From: Pseudomonas paracarnis
GTDB lineage: Bacteria; Pseudomonadota; Gammaproteobacteria; Pseudomonadales; Pseudomonadaceae
DNA: 64,000 nucleotides
Direction: 5' to 3'
Assembly (NCBI RefSeq): GCF_904063055.1
Contig: NZ_CAJFCN010000001.1
Coordinates: 372,001-436,000, forward strand
Within the stretch, counting starts at the first letter, position 1. Every line of letters begins with the position of its first letter. Below, piece by piece: positions 33,034 to 42,702 of the stretch. The position numbers and the translations under genes were made by a program. The notes under the pieces are model-generated. The model was not told the origin of the DNA and searched no databases. It was given only the letters and a program-made list of their open reading frames with translations.

Positions 33034-34374
33034 TCAGTCGCGCTTTTCAGCCCACAAGTCGTACTCGTCGGCGTCGGTCACGGTGCACCACACTTTGTCA
33101 CCCGGCTTCAGGCCGCTGGCATCGTCGATAAACACGTTACCGTCAATTTCAGGGGCGTCGAAGAAGCAACGACCCACCGCGCCTTGCTCGTCGACTTCAT
33201 CGATCAGCACTTCGATTTCCTTGCCGATGCGCAGTTGCAGGCGTGCCGAGCTGATCGCCTGCTGGTGCGCCATGAAGCGCTCCCAACGGTCTTGCTTGAC
33301 GTCGTCCGGCACCACGGCCAGGTCCAGCAGGTTGGCCGGAGCACCTTCCACCGGCGAGTACTGGAAGCAACCGACGCGGTCCAGCTGCGCTTCGGTCAGC
33401 CAGTCCAGCAGGTACTGGAAGTCTTCCTCGGTCTCGCCGGGGAAACCGACGATGAAGGTGGAGCGGATGATCAGCTCCGGGCAGATCTCGCGCCAGTTCT
33501 TGATGCGTGCCAGGGTCTTGTCTTCAAACGCCGGACGTTTCATCGCCTTGAGCACTTTCGGGCTGGCGTGCTGGAACGGGATGTCCAGGTACGGCAGGAT
33601 CTTGCCGGCGGCCATCAACGGGATCAACTCGTCCACGTGCGGGTAAGGGTAAACATAGTGCAGGCGCACCCACACGCCCAGGCTGCTGAGGGCTTCGCAC
33701 AGCTCGGTCATGCGGGTTTTCACCGGCGCGCCGTTCCAGAAACCGGTGCGGTATTTCACATCGACGCCGTAGGCGCTGGTGTCCTGGGAGATCACCAGCA
33801 GCTCCTTGACGCCAGACTTGACCAGGCGCTGGGCCTCGTCGAGCACATCACCCACCGGGCGGCTTACCAGTTTGCCGCGCATCGACGGGATGATGCAGAA
33901 GCTGCAGCTGTGGTTGCAGCCTTCGGAAATCTTCAGATACGCGTAGTGGCGTGGGGTCAGCTTGATGCCTTGAGGCGGCACCAGGTCGATCAGCGGGTTG
34001 TGATCCTGGCGTGGCGGCACCACCTCGTGCACAGCGTTGACCACTTGCTCGTACTGCTGCGGACCGGTCACCGCCAGCACACTCGGGTGCACGTTGCGGA
34101 TATTGCCTTCTTCCACCCCCATGCAGCCGGTCACGATGACCTTGCCGTTTTCCTTGATGGCTTCGCCGATCACTTCCAGGGATTCGGCCTTGGCCGAGTC
34201 GATGAAGCCGCAGGTGTTGACCACCACCACATCGGCGTCCTGGTAAGTGGACACGACGTCGTAGCCTTCCATACGCAATTGCGTGAGGATGCGCTCGGAG
34301 TCGACAAGCGCCTTCGGGCAACCCAGGGAAACAAAGCCAACCTTGGGGTTGGCTTTTGCGATGGTGGTGGACAT
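33034..34374 (-). CDS. rimO: Ribosomal protein S12 methylthiotransferase RimO
   Basis: 446 aa radical-SAM enzyme that methylthiolates Asp88 of ribosomal protein S12. The N-terminal UPF0004 cluster Cys are in [19 protein letters not shown] and TGCMGVEEG; the radical-SAM CxxxCxxC is [12 protein letters not shown]; a C-terminal TRAM domain ends the protein. ATG 34374 is preceded by GAGG. The kup gene lies a little further on, a pairing also known in P. aeruginosa. Confidence 0.96.
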   Translation of the reverse strand: MSTTIAKANPKVGFVSLGCPKALVDSERILTQLRMEGYDVVSTYQDADVVVVNTCGFIDSAKAESLEVIGEAIKENGKVIVTGCMGVEEGNIRNVHPSVLAVTGPQQYEQVVNAVHEVVPPRQDHNPLIDLVPPQGIKLTPRHYAYLKISEGCNHSCSFCIIPSMRGKLVSRPVGDVLDEAQRLVKSGVKELLVISQDTSAYGVDVKYRTGFWNGAPVKTRMTELCEALSSLGVWVRLHYVYPYPHVDELIPLMAAGKILPYLDIPFQHASPKVLKAMKRPAFEDKTLARIKNWREICPELIIRSTFIVGFPGETEEDFQYLLDWLTEAQLDRVGCFQYSPVEGAPANLLDLAVVPDDVKQDRWERFMAHQQAISSARLQLRIGKEIEVLIDEVDEQGAVGRCFFDAPEIDGNVFIDDASGLKPGDKVWCTVTDADEYDLWAEKRD

Positions 34375-34502
34375 GTCTAACCTCGGTATTGAATGACGCT
34401 GCCGGTCGTGCACGACAAGGCAACGGATGGGCGCTTGGTGCGCCTCTGATCAAAAAGTGCGCAATTCTATCGGTGGGCAACGCACTTGACCAGCTTTATG
34501 CA

Positions 34503-34525
34503 GGGAAATGCGACGAGTGCTGCGC
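34503..34525. repeat. Left copy of a 23-bp direct repeat flanking the toxin-antitoxin pair
   Basis: GGGAAATGCGACGAGTGCTG plus CGC; identical except for one base to 35465-35487. The two copies lie 962 bp apart and enclose only the toxin-antitoxin module. Confidence 0.7.
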
Positions 34526-34555
34526 CGGGTCATCCCCATAGCCACTGGCGCGCGC

Positions 34556-34891
34556 TTAAGCCCGGATGTCTTGTTCGGTTCGGTGCGATACCACTTTAGA
34601 CATGCCCACACCTAACGCCTGGAGGACTTTAAGCAAAGTGGAGAGCTTAGGATCGCCGCCGACGCCGATGGACCTGTAGAGGTTTGCTCTATTGAGTCCT
34701 GTGTTCTGCGACAAGCTGAGCATCCCACCACGGGCTTCCGCCACTCGACGGATAGCGACAAGGAAAGCGTCCTCGCCACCGGCTTCATCTATTTCCTCAA
34801 GCGCGACAGATAAATATTCGAGGGCGAATGCTTCGTCGTTGCGAAGCATTTCCAGAACGCTATCTTCGTGCGGGCGGGTACGAATGGTCAT
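34556..34891 (-). CDS. HTH antitoxin of a HigBA/RelE-type module
   Basis: 111 aa. The C-terminal helix-turn-helix GMLSLSQNTGLNRANLYRSI with LSTLLKVLQALGVGM is typical of putative addiction-module antidote proteins paired with RelE/HigB toxins. It would bind the toxin and repress its own promoter. The start overlaps the toxin stop by 4 bases (ATGA), toxin first, the HigBA-type order. Base composition is lower in GC than the flanking genes. Confidence 0.88.
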   Translation of the reverse strand: MTIRTRPHEDSVLEMLRNDEAFALEYLSVALEEIDEAGGEDAFLVAIRRVAEARGGMLSLSQNTGLNRANLYRSIGVGGDPKLSTLLKVLQALGVGMSKVVSHRTEQDIRA

Positions 34892-35211
34892 TTTTGCTGC
34901 ACCTTGTAAGATTTCCAGAGAGCCTTGGCCTGATCGATATCGTTCTGCTGTCTGGCCTTCGAACCACCGCCCAATAGGAAAATGATTTTTCGATCCTGGA
35001 CGGCGTAATACACGCGAAACCCCGAGCCGAAATCGAGCTTCATCTCAAAGACCCCATCACCCACTGGCTCGGTAACGCCAAAGTGACCAAGGGACGCTCG
35101 ATCCACTCTGGTGGTGATTCTTGCTTTCGAACGCGTGTCCTGCACTGTATCCAGCCAAGCCTGGAAGATATCCACGCCGTTGATTGACAGTACGTGTTTC
35201 ACTTCGTACAT
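34888..35211 (-). CDS. RelE/HigB-like toxin (addiction-module killer protein)
   Basis: 107 aa. The RelE fold is indicated by AWLDTVQDTRSKARITTRVD, the LGHFGVTEPVGDGVFEMKLD strand, GFRVYYAVQDRKIIFLLGGG and KARQQNDIDQAKALWKSY. This is the phage-Gp49-like subgroup of ribosome-dependent mRNA interferases. It is promoter-proximal, followed by the antitoxin with a 4-base overlap. Confidence 0.88.
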   Translation of the reverse strand: MYEVKHVLSINGVDIFQAWLDTVQDTRSKARITTRVDRASLGHFGVTEPVGDGVFEMKLDFGSGFRVYYAVQDRKIIFLLGGGSKARQQNDIDQAKALWKSYKVQQK

Positions 35212-35625
35212 GAGGAGTGTACCTTAAAAGATACAGTCCGATAGTTGAGTTTTTATATCGACTGCGCGCCCTGCGAATGCACGATTGACTGATCAGGTAA
35301 TCCGGCCAAGGCGCTCCTGCTCACACCACCCAGGCAGCACGACTGAGCCGGGGCAGGAATATACGGTTGGCCGTAAATGTGATCAATGCAGGCAAAAAGG
35401 CGCCAAAGTGCTGCTGTGCCCGCTATGACTGATTGCCTAAAACGACACCCCGTTCACTTGAACGGGGAAATACGACGAGTGCTGCGCTATGCTTCGCGCC
35501 GTTGCGCACGGGTAAAGCCCTTGGGTCAATAAAACGTCTGTTACGAGAAGTAAAACAGCGCATGCTAGGGTCAGCTTAGAAGCGCTGTTTATAAAAGACC
35601 TCAGGTCAAAGGGCAGGAGTGGTTG
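35212..35625. other. Intergenic region between toxin and kup
   Basis: About 410 bp without a supported gene. It contains the presumed promoter of the toxin-antitoxin pair near 35220-35260, a perfect 9-bp-arm hairpin CCCCGTTCACTTGAACGGGG at 35448-35467, and the right copy of the direct repeat that begins on the hairpin's last bases. Confidence 0.5.
35465..35487. repeat. Right copy of the 23-bp direct repeat
   Basis: GGGAAATACGACGAGTGCTG plus CGC, 22 of 23 bases identical to 34503-34525 in the same orientation. Confidence 0.7.
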
Positions 35626-37527
35626 ATGGGTCAGGCAAGTAGTCAGGCAGCAGGTGCCGAGCATTCAAAAGCCAAGCCGATTGGCATGCTAGTGGCGGCG
35701 GTCGGGGTGGTTTATGGCGATATCGGGACCAGCCCGCTCTACACCCTTAAAGAGGTGTTCAACGGCGGTTATGGGGTGCAGGTCAACCATGACGGTGTCT
35801 TGGGGATCCTTGCGCTGATCTTCTGGTCGCTGATCTGGGTGGTGTCGATCAAGTACGTGCTGTTCGTGCTGCGTGCCGACAACCAGGGCGAGGGCGGCAT
35901 CATGGCCCTCACCGCGTTGGCCCGGCGAGCTGCCGGCAAGCACACGAAATTGCGCAGTTTCCTGGTGGTGTGTGGCCTGTGTGGCGCGGCGTTGTTCTAC
36001 GGCGACAGCATGATCACCCCGGCAATTTCGGTGTTGTCGGCCATCGAAGGCTTGGAACTGGCGTTCGACGGCCTGGAAAAATGGGTGGTGCCCATTGCCC
36101 TGGTGGTGCTGGTGGCGCTGTTCCTGATCCAGAAACACGGCACCGACCGCATCGGCAAGCTGTTTGGCCCGGTGATGGTGACCTGGTTCCTGGTGTTGGG
36201 CGGCCTGGGGGTGTACGGCATCCTGCAGCAACCCGAAGTGCTCAATGCACTGAACCCGGCATGGGGTGTGCGCTTCTTCATGGTTCACCCCGGTATTGGC
36301 GTGGCGATCCTCGGCGCGGTGGTGCTGGCATTGACCGGCGCTGAAGCGTTGTACGCCGACATGGGCCACTTCGGCCGCAAACCCATCGCCCGCGCCTGGT
36401 TCCTGCTGGTGCTGCCGGCGCTGGTGCTCAACTATTTTGGCCAGGGCGCGATGCTGCTGGGCGATCCGGAGGCGGCGCGCAACCCGTTCTACCTGCTGGC
36501 GCCGAGCTGGGCCCTGGTCCCGTTGGTGGGCTTGTCCACCATGGCCACGGTGATTGCTTCCCAGGCGGTGATTTCCGGCGCGTTTTCGTTGACCCGCCAG
36601 GCGATCCAGTTGGGTTACATCCCGCGCATGCATATCCAGCACACCTCCAGTGCCGAACAGGGCCAGATCTACATCGGTGCGGTGAACTGGTCGTTGATGG
36701 TCGGTGTGATCCTGCTGGTCCTAGGCTTCGAATCCTCCGGTGCCCTGGCCTCGGCCTACGGCGTAGCTGTGACGGGCACCATGCTGATGACCACCATCCT
36801 GGTGTCGGCGGTGATGCTGCTGCTGTGGAAATGGCCACCGGTGCTGGCCGTGCCGCTGTTGCTCTGCTGCCTGTTGGTGGATGGCCTGTTCTTCGCAGCC
36901 AACGCGCCGAAGATCCTCCAGGGCGGCGCCTTCCCGGTACTGGCGGGGATCGTGCTGTTTGTGCTGATGACCACCTGGAAGCGCGGCAAGCAATTGCTCG
37001 TCGGCCGTCTCGACGAGGGTGGCCTGCCGTTGCCGATCTTCATCAGCAGCATCCGCGTACAGCCGCCCCATCGCGTTCAGGGTACGGCAGTGTTCCTCAC
37101 CGCGCGGCCCGACGCCGTGCCCCATGCTCTATTGCATAACCTGTTGCATAACCAGGTGCTGCATGAGCAGGTGGTACTGTTGACCGTGGTTTACGAAGAC
37201 ATTCCACGGGTGCCAGCGGCGCGACGCTTCGAGGTGGATGCCTACGGCGAAGGCTTCTTCCGCGTGATCCTGCACTTCGGGTTCACCGATGAGCCGGATG
37301 TGCCTGAAGCGCTGAAACTGTGCCATCTGGATGACCTGGACTTCAGCCCGATGCGCACTACTTACTTCCTCAGCCGTGAAACGGTGATTGCCTCGCGCAT
37401 CAAAGGCATGGCCCGTTGGCGCGAAGTGTTGTTTGCCTTCATGTTGAAAAACGCCAACGGCAACCTGCGGTTCTTCAAACTGCCGGTCAACCGTGTGATC
37501 GAGCTGGGTACCCAGGTCGAGATGTAA
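35626..37527 (+). CDS. kup: Potassium uptake protein Kup
   Basis: 633 aa proton-coupled K+ transporter. The N-terminal signature [18 protein letters not shown] is diagnostic for the KUP family, followed by about twelve membrane helices up to residue 460 and a cytosolic C-terminal domain ending GTQVEM. ATG 35626 is preferred over TTG 35623 because GCAGGAG is correctly spaced. It is monocistronic. Confidence 0.96.
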   Translation: MGQASSQAAGAEHSKAKPIGMLVAAVGVVYGDIGTSPLYTLKEVFNGGYGVQVNHDGVLGILALIFWSLIWVVSIKYVLFVLRADNQGEGGIMALTALARRAAGKHTKLRSFLVVCGLCGAALFYGDSMITPAISVLSAIEGLELAFDGLEKWVVPIALVVLVALFLIQKHGTDRIGKLFGPVMVTWFLVLGGLGVYGILQQPEVLNALNPAWGVRFFMVHPGIGVAILGAVVLALTGAEALYADMGHFGRKPIARAWFLLVLPALVLNYFGQGAMLLGDPEAARNPFYLLAPSWALVPLVGLSTMATVIASQAVISGAFSLTRQAIQLGYIPRMHIQHTSSAEQGQIYIGAVNWSLMVGVILLVLGFESSGALASAYGVAVTGTMLMTTILVSAVMLLLWKWPPVLAVPLLLCCLLVDGLFFAANAPKILQGGAFPVLAGIVLFVLMTTWKRGKQLLVGRLDEGGLPLPIFISSIRVQPPHRVQGTAVFLTARPDAVPHALLHNLLHNQVLHEQVVLLTVVYEDIPRVPAARRFEVDAYGEGFFRVILHFGFTDEPDVPEALKLCHLDDLDFSPMRTTYFLSRETVIASRIKGMARWREVLFAFMLKNANGNLRFFKLPVNRVIELGTQVEM

Positions 37528-37607
37528 GGCGCTGCCTACCGGGAGCCGGCAATCGGCTCCCGCTTTCCTTCTGAACCCTGTGCAAACGATGGTTGTCGAC
37601 TAGGCTG

Positions 37608-37629
37608 GTAGGAGCGAGCTCGCTCCTAC
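37608..37629. repeat. Short REP-like palindrome
   Basis: GTAGGAGCGAGCTCGCTCCT AC forms a perfect palindrome between kup and the old-yellow-enzyme gene; it belongs to a second repeat family of fluorescent pseudomonads. Confidence 0.6.
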
Positions 37630-37662
37630 AAAAATGCCTATGAAGCCCAGAAGAGGTGCGCC

Positions 37663-38769
37663 ATGAGTCAGCTGCTCGAACCTTATACCCTGCGCCAATT
37701 GACCCTGCTCAACCGCATCGCGGTTTCACCCATGTGCCAATACTCCAGCGACGATGGCCTGGCCAATGACTGGCACCTGGTGCATCTCGGCAGCCGGGCC
37801 GTGGGTGGCGCCGGGCTGATTTTTACCGAGGCCACGGCGGTGACCGCCGATGGCCGTATCACCGCCCAGGACCTGGGCCTGTGGAACGACGCCCAGATCG
37901 AACCGTTGCGGCGCATCACCCGTTTTATCGCGGCCCAGGGCGCGGTGGCTGGGATCCAGCTGGCCCATGCCGGGCGCAAGGCCAGCACCCATCGGCCATG
38001 GATCGGCAAACACGGTAGCGTCAAGCCGGAGGAGGGCGGCTGGGTGCCGGTGGGGCCCTCGCCGATTGCCTTCGACCCCAATCACACCCAGCCCAAGCCA
38101 CTGGACGAAGGGCAGATCCAGCAAGTGATCGCTGACTTTGTCGCCGCCGCCAAGCGCGCCTTGACCGCAGGCTTTGAGGTGGTGGAAATCCACGCCGCCC
38201 ACGGGTATCTGCTGCACCAGTTCCTCTCGCCGATCAGCAACCAGCGTCAGGACCACTATGGCGGCTCCTTCGAAAACCGCATTCGCCTGGTGCTGGAAGT
38301 GACCAGGGCCGTGCGTGCCGTGTGGCCAGAGGAGCTGCCGCTGTTTGTGCGCGTGTCGGCCACCGACTGGGTGGAAGATGGTTGGAACCCGGATGAAACC
38401 GTGGAGTTGGCGCGCCGCCTGAAAGACTTGGGCGTTGACTTGATCGACGTGTCCTCTGGCGGCACCGCTGCCAATGCCGAGATTCCCACCGGCCCCGGCT
38501 ATCAGACGCGCTTCGCCGAGCGAGTGCGCAAGGAGTCGGGCATGGCCACCGGCACGGTTGGCATGATTACCGAACCGGCCCAGGCCGAGCATATCCTGCG
38601 CACTTGCCAGGCCGACATCATCTTCCTGGCCCGGGAACTGCTGCGCGACCCGTACTGGCCTTTGCATGCCGACGATGATCTGGGTGGGCGCAAGGCCATC
38701 TGGCCCGCGCAATACCAACGGGCCACCCACCGCGACCAGCCGATTCATGAGTCGGATCTGCGCGATTGA
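37663..38769 (+). CDS. Old yellow enzyme family oxidoreductase (XenA-like)
   Basis: 368 aa FMN-dependent NAD(P)H:enoate reductase. It is of the thermophilic-like/XenA class: Cys25 in SPMCQYSSDDG modulates the flavin potential, EIHAAHGYLLHQFLSP provides the substrate-binding His pair, and HAGRKAS and SNQRQDHYGGSFENR are conserved. Such enzymes reduce electrophilic alkenes and xenobiotic nitro compounds. A clear terminator follows. Confidence 0.9.
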   Translation: MSQLLEPYTLRQLTLLNRIAVSPMCQYSSDDGLANDWHLVHLGSRAVGGAGLIFTEATAVTADGRITAQDLGLWNDAQIEPLRRITRFIAAQGAVAGIQLAHAGRKASTHRPWIGKHGSVKPEEGGWVPVGPSPIAFDPNHTQPKPLDEGQIQQVIADFVAAAKRALTAGFEVVEIHAAHGYLLHQFLSPISNQRQDHYGGSFENRIRLVLEVTRAVRAVWPEELPLFVRVSATDWVEDGWNPDETVELARRLKDLGVDLIDVSSGGTAANAEIPTGPGYQTRFAERVRKESGMATGTVGMITEPAQAEHILRTCQADIIFLARELLRDPYWPLHADDDLGGRKAIWPAQYQRATHRDQPIHESDLRD

Positions 38770-38790
38770 TCCTGCACACGGCCCTACCGG

Positions 38791-38816
38791 ACCCACCCTG
38801 ACACGGTGGGTTTTTT
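38791..38816 (+). terminator. Intrinsic terminator of the old-yellow-enzyme gene
   Basis: ACCCACC and GGTGGGT arms (38791-38811) followed by a T-run, 22 bp after the stop codon. Confidence 0.88.
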
Positions 38817-38872
38817 CTTGCTCGCGTTTATAGGAAGGCTGATCCTTGGCGGTTGTTAAGCAGGAGAAGCTT

Positions 38873-39409
38873 ATGCTGGTGGAACGCGCGTTAACCGAAG
38901 ACGATATCCCTTTGCTGGCAACCATCGATCGTACGGAGCTGATCCCGGCGTGCTATCGCATGGACTGCGGCGAACTGGTGTTGTATGCCACACATCATGA
39001 TATGCGCGGCTGGCCCGAAGGCGAGGCTGAACAGGATGCGGTGGCGCTGCGTGCCTGCCTCCAGCGCGGCGGGTGGTTGTGGGGCGTATTCGACGGCCCG
39101 GTGCTGGTCGCCGCAGTGGTGGTGGACAATCGGTCCTTCCATCACCAGGGCTTGCTGATGCGGCAGTTGAAATTCCTGCATGTCAGCCATAGTGCCCGCG
39201 GTACTGGCCTGGGCGGTCGGTTGTTGGCGCTGGCTTGTGAGCACGGCCGGCAAGTGGGGGTCCAAGCGCTCTATATCTCGGCGACGGAGTCGCGTAACAC
39301 CGTGGACTTTTACCTGCGCCATGGTTGCCATTTGTTGCAGCAACCCCACGCTGAGCTTTATGCGCAAGAACCGCTAGACATCCACCTGTATCGACCCCTG
39401 CGTGAGTAA
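38873..39409 (+). CDS. GNAT-family N-acetyltransferase
   Basis: 178 aa from the ATG at 38873, which has AGGAGA at ideal distance; the longer frame from 38846 lacks one. The acetyl-CoA site is HSARGTGLGGRLLALACEHG, followed by YISATESRNTVDFYLRHGCH. N-terminal residues form the mixed strand/helix entry of GNAT proteins. Substrate unknown; stands alone. Confidence 0.82.
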   Translation: MLVERALTEDDIPLLATIDRTELIPACYRMDCGELVLYATHHDMRGWPEGEAEQDAVALRACLQRGGWLWGVFDGPVLVAAVVVDNRSFHHQGLLMRQLKFLHVSHSARGTGLGGRLLALACEHGRQVGVQALYISATESRNTVDFYLRHGCHLLQQPHAELYAQEPLDIHLYRPLRE

Positions 39410-39503
39410 TGGCTGTAGGCTTTTATTACCGACGTTATTTTTTTAAGTTAATACTCTAAAAAAATCCCACGAATGGTGAGATAGTTTCTACGCTAAGGGT
39501 AAG

Positions 39504-39590
39504 CCCGACTCCTGGCCCAGGGAGACAGGCGGTTGGTCCGCGAAGCCGTTGCGCTTCCCGGGAGTTGGGAAATGGGCACCAGGAGTGTTT
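39504..39590 (+). ncRNA. Structured 5' leader with alternative stems
   Basis: Upstream of a 61-aa gene two mutually exclusive stems can form: CCCGACTCC (39504-39512) with GGAGTTGGG (39561-39569), or ACTCCTGG-CCCA (39508-39519) with TGGG-CA-CCAGGAGT (39573-39586). Inner helices GCGG/CCGC (39529-39541) and GGGAG/CTTCCC add to the fold. Several unpaired GGA triplets could bind Rsm/CsrA proteins. Such switching stems suggest a regulatory leader; no known riboswitch class is recognised. Confidence 0.4.
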
Positions 39591-39614
39591 GACTGATATC
39601 AGGAGTAGCGGTCC

Positions 39615-39800
39615 ATGGCCAAGTCCTATGGCGTAGCGGGTGCGGTGGCGTCTTTTCTGAGTCGCCGGATGTCCTTGCGGGGTCGAAGGTTGAGTTCAGA
39701 TGAGATGGAGTTGCTGGTGCAATACCGGGCGCTGACCGAGAGCGATCAGGTGGCGATGCGCTATCTGATTGGCGCGATGAAAAGCGTGTCGCGATTCTGA
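39615..39800 (+). CDS. Small basic protein of unknown function
   Basis: 61 aa: MAKSYGVAGAVASFLSRRMS, an RGRR stretch, then an acidic helix SSDEMELLVQYRALTESDQV and a basic end. AGGAGT stands 8 nt before the ATG. The composition and strong ribosome-binding site argue for a real gene; no family was recognised. It sits behind the structured leader at 39504-39590 and before a hairpin repeat that can end the transcript. Confidence 0.6.
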   Translation: MAKSYGVAGAVASFLSRRMSLRGRRLSSDEMELLVQYRALTESDQVAMRYLIGAMKSVSRF

Positions 39801-39809
39801 GCCAAATCC

Positions 39810-39841
39810 GATCATTCCCACGTTATTGCGTGGGAATGATC
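39810..39841. repeat. TTCCCACG-type palindromic repeat, probable terminator
   Basis: GATCATTCCCACG (39810-39822) and CGTGGGAATGATC (39829-39841) form a 13-bp stem between two convergent genes. A relative of this repeat lies at 54056-54080. Confidence 0.75.
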
Positions 39842-39854
39842 GTGCAGTGTGGCA

Positions 39855-41480
39855 TCAGGTGTATTTGCGTTGCTCTGGGGCAGGTGGGAAGTACTGATAC
39901 AGCCAGGTTTCACTGAGGGTGCGGTCCTGGGTTCGTATAAACAGGCGCAATTCGACGGGTTCCACGCTGTCGCTGGTGGGGTACCAGTCGAACAGGATGC
40001 GGTAGCCCTTGATGTTGTCCAGCACCAGCACGCTGAAGTCCTTCACCTCACCATGGGAACAGGTCACCACGGGTTCGATGCCGGTGCCCGCTGGCAAGCG
40101 ATCCAGGCCGCCGCCCTTGAAGTCCACGGCGAAACGCCGCGCCCATACCTTCGGATAATGCTCGCCGGGTGCCCAGCCTTCGGTAAAGCCGCCCATGCCG
40201 GAACGGGTCGCATCGACCTGTGCCAGCGGCGTGCTCACTGGCGGCAGTGCGCTCCAGTACAGCTTGTAGCCGTAGTTGAGCGAATCACCGGCGGCCACAG
40301 GCTTTTTCGGGGTCCAGAAGGCCACGATATTGTCCAGGGTTTCGCCAGTGGTGGGGATTTCCAGCAAGTCGATGGAGCCTTCGCCCCAGGCCGTGGTCGG
40401 TTCAACCCACAGGCTTGGGCGTTTGCTGTACCAGTCGACGGTGTCCTGGTAGCTGGCGAACTCATGGTCGGTCTGCACCAGGCCGAAGCCTTTGGGGTTG
40501 GTGTCGGCGAACGCGTTGAATTGCAACTTGGCCGGGTTGTTCAGGGGGCGGCAGATCCACTCGCCGTTGCCGCGCCACATGGCCAGGCGGTCCGAGTCGT
40601 GGATTTGCGGGTGGATGGTGTCGCACATGCGGCGCTCATGGGTGCCGCAGCTGAACATACTGGTCATGGGCGCGATGCCCAGTTGTTCGATGGCCGTGCG
40701 CGCATTGATGTGCGCGTCGATCGCCATCACCACTTGGTTGGCCTGGCAGTCGATATCGAAGCGGTAGGCGCCAGTGGCGCTTGGCGAGTCGAGCAGGGCG
40801 TAGACCACAAAACGCGTGGCGTTCTTGTCCGGGGTTTCGAACCAGAACTGCGTGAAATCGGGGAACTCCTCGCGTTTTTTCGCGTAGGTATCAATCGCCA
40901 GGCCACGCGCCGAGAGGCCGTACTGGCCGGTGGAATCCACCGCACGGAAGTAGCTGGCGCCCAGAAACGACAGCACGTCATGGCGGTCCAGCTCCGGTGC
41001 CTTGAACAGCTTGAAACCGGAGAAACCCAGGTCGCCGGTCAATTGCTGGGTGTCCACCGTGGTTTTTTCATAGTTGAACAACGACGGGCGAAAATGCACT
41101 TCGCGGGCTTCACGGGTCTTGGGGTCGACGCTGTGCATGCGCACCGGCGTCTTGAAGCCCATGCCGACGTGGAAGAACTGCACGTCCAGTTGGCCGTTCA
41201 ACTCTTTCCACAGCGAATGGTTACGGTCATAGCCGATGGCGTTGAAATTCTGCGGGGTCATGGTAGCCAGGGTCGGCGGCAGCACCTGCTTAGTGTCCTG
41301 GTAGCCACGGGTGGCCAATTGCTTGGCCTGGGCCTTGAGCGATTCGAAATCGAACGCCACGGCCTTGCCATCGGCAGCCCGATTCCCGGCCCAGGCCTGC
41401 GCGGCCAGCAGGCCACTGGCCGACAAACCGGTGTAAGCCGCAATGGCCATGGATGCTTTGAGCAAATTCCTGCGGTGCAT
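39855..41480 (-). CDS. opgD: Glucan biosynthesis protein D (periplasmic)
   Basis: 541 aa. OpgD/MdoD works with OpgG/H on osmoregulated periplasmic glucans. A Tat-type signal is visible: [20 protein letters not shown] and an A-x-A cleavage site near AQAWA. The mature protein shows the MdoG/MdoD fold, for example [38 protein letters not shown] and [12 protein letters not shown]. No opgGH gene is in the window. Confidence 0.92.
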   Translation of the reverse strand: MHRRNLLKASMAIAAYTGLSASGLLAAQAWAGNRAADGKAVAFDFESLKAQAKQLATRGYQDTKQVLPPTLATMTPQNFNAIGYDRNHSLWKELNGQLDVQFFHVGMGFKTPVRMHSVDPKTREAREVHFRPSLFNYEKTTVDTQQLTGDLGFSGFKLFKAPELDRHDVLSFLGASYFRAVDSTGQYGLSARGLAIDTYAKKREEFPDFTQFWFETPDKNATRFVVYALLDSPSATGAYRFDIDCQANQVVMAIDAHINARTAIEQLGIAPMTSMFSCGTHERRMCDTIHPQIHDSDRLAMWRGNGEWICRPLNNPAKLQFNAFADTNPKGFGLVQTDHEFASYQDTVDWYSKRPSLWVEPTTAWGEGSIDLLEIPTTGETLDNIVAFWTPKKPVAAGDSLNYGYKLYWSALPPVSTPLAQVDATRSGMGGFTEGWAPGEHYPKVWARRFAVDFKGGGLDRLPAGTGIEPVVTCSHGEVKDFSVLVLDNIKGYRILFDWYPTSDSVEPVELRLFIRTQDRTLSETWLYQYFPPAPEQRKYT

Positions 41481-41784
41481 AGAGACAACCTGTCGTGAGC
41501 AAATCCCGCGCCGTTCCTGGCACGTAGCGGATCAGAAATAACGGTTCGGACATGCCTTCGGCCAAACGCAACGGACAATAAACAGACGCCGGATAGCTTA
41601 AGCGGTTCGATGAACAAGGAAAATTGATTGATGGCGGGATGATGGCGTTGCATATGCAACAAGACATTTCCAGCATCGCAGTAGAACGTTACATCTGGAA
41701 GCACTCTAGATCGCGGCTTTTTGGCACTTAGTTTTACGCTGAAGGCCTATTGGTCCTACGAACCCAAGTGTCTGGAGGCTACGA
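41481..41784. other. Divergent intergenic region opgD / DUF533 gene
   Basis: About 300 bp between two divergent genes. No reading frame with a recognisable protein, no strong hairpin and no clear promoter consensus were seen; it presumably carries both promoters. Confidence 0.4.
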
Positions 41785-42492
41785 ATGAATACCCGTGGAT
41801 TGCTCGATCAGTTGCTCAAGTCTGGCCAGGACATGTTGCAAAAAAAGGCCGGCGGCCAACGCAAATCCAATGACAAGGGCGCCCTCGGCGGCTTGCTCAG
41901 CGGTGGCGGGCTCGGCAGCATGCTCGGCGGTGCAGGCGGCGGGGCCCTGGCGGCGGGAGCCATGGGCTTGCTGCTGGGCAACAAGAAGGCGCGTAAATTC
42001 GGTGGCAAAGCGCTCACCTACGGCGGTCTGGCCGCACTGGGTGTGATTGCCTACAAGGCTTACGGCAACTGGCAAGCCCAGCAAGCCAGCGCGCCCCAAG
42101 GCGAGCCGCAAACCATCGACCGCCTGCCAGCGGCCCAGGTCGAACAACACAGCCAAGGCATTCTCAAGGCATTGGTGGCCGCGGCCAAGGCTGACGGCCA
42201 TGTGGATGAGCGCGAGCGTGCCTTGATCGAAGGCGAGTTTACCAAGCTGGACAACGATCAGGAGTTGCAACACTGGCTGCACGCCGAACTCAACAAACCC
42301 CTGGACCCCACCGACGTCGCCCGCGCCGCCAGCACCCCGGAAATGGCCGCCGAAATGTACATCGCCAGCGTGATGCTGGTGGACGAAGAAAACTTCATGG
42401 AAAAAGCCTACCTGGACGAACTGGCCCGCCAACTGAAACTTGAGCCCGGCTTGAAGCTTGAGTTGGAAAAACAAGTACGGCTTAACGCATAA
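41785..42492 (+). CDS. DUF533/TerB-like inner-membrane protein (YebE-like)
   Basis: 235 aa. An N-terminal part with Gly-rich repeats (LGGLLSGGGLGSMLGGAGGG) and a hydrophobic segment (ALTYGGLAALGVIAYKAY) is followed by a TerB-like helical domain (ALVAAAKADGHVDERERALI and AEMYIASVMLVDEENFMEKA). DUF533 proteins are membrane-associated with unknown role. GGAGG precedes the ATG by 7-8 nt. Confidence 0.88.
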   Translation: MNTRGLLDQLLKSGQDMLQKKAGGQRKSNDKGALGGLLSGGGLGSMLGGAGGGALAAGAMGLLLGNKKARKFGGKALTYGGLAALGVIAYKAYGNWQAQQASAPQGEPQTIDRLPAAQVEQHSQGILKALVAAAKADGHVDERERALIEGEFTKLDNDQELQHWLHAELNKPLDPTDVARAASTPEMAAEMYIASVMLVDEENFMEKAYLDELARQLKLEPGLKLELEKQVRLNA

Positions 42493-42516
42493 ACAAGGCC
42501 GCACGCCAATCAAAAA

Positions 42517-42605
42517 TGTGGGAGCGGGCTTGCTCGCGAATGCGGTAGACCAGTCACTCTATTTCTGGCTGACTCACCGCATCCGCGAGCAAGCCCGCTC
42601 CCACT
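42517..42605. repeat. REPIN element upstream of the wsp operon
   Basis: Arms ATGTGGGAGCGGGCTTGCTC and GAGCAAGCCCGCTCCCACTT in inverted orientation; the GCGGGCTTGC subtype differs from the AGCTGGCTTGC subtype seen at 16.7, 30.2 and 32.4 kb. Confidence 0.9.
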
Positions 42606-42702
42606 TTTGCATTCTGTGCACTGCACATCAAAAGCCTTGATAAAAGCGCGCAGCCGCTCAGCTATACTCCCCTCCATTTGAATGGCCCTGCGAGGAATTA
42701 CT

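Noticed and set aside
39855..41498. 549-codon + strand frame opposite opgD
   Set aside because: Shadow of opgD on the other strand; no coding features of its own.
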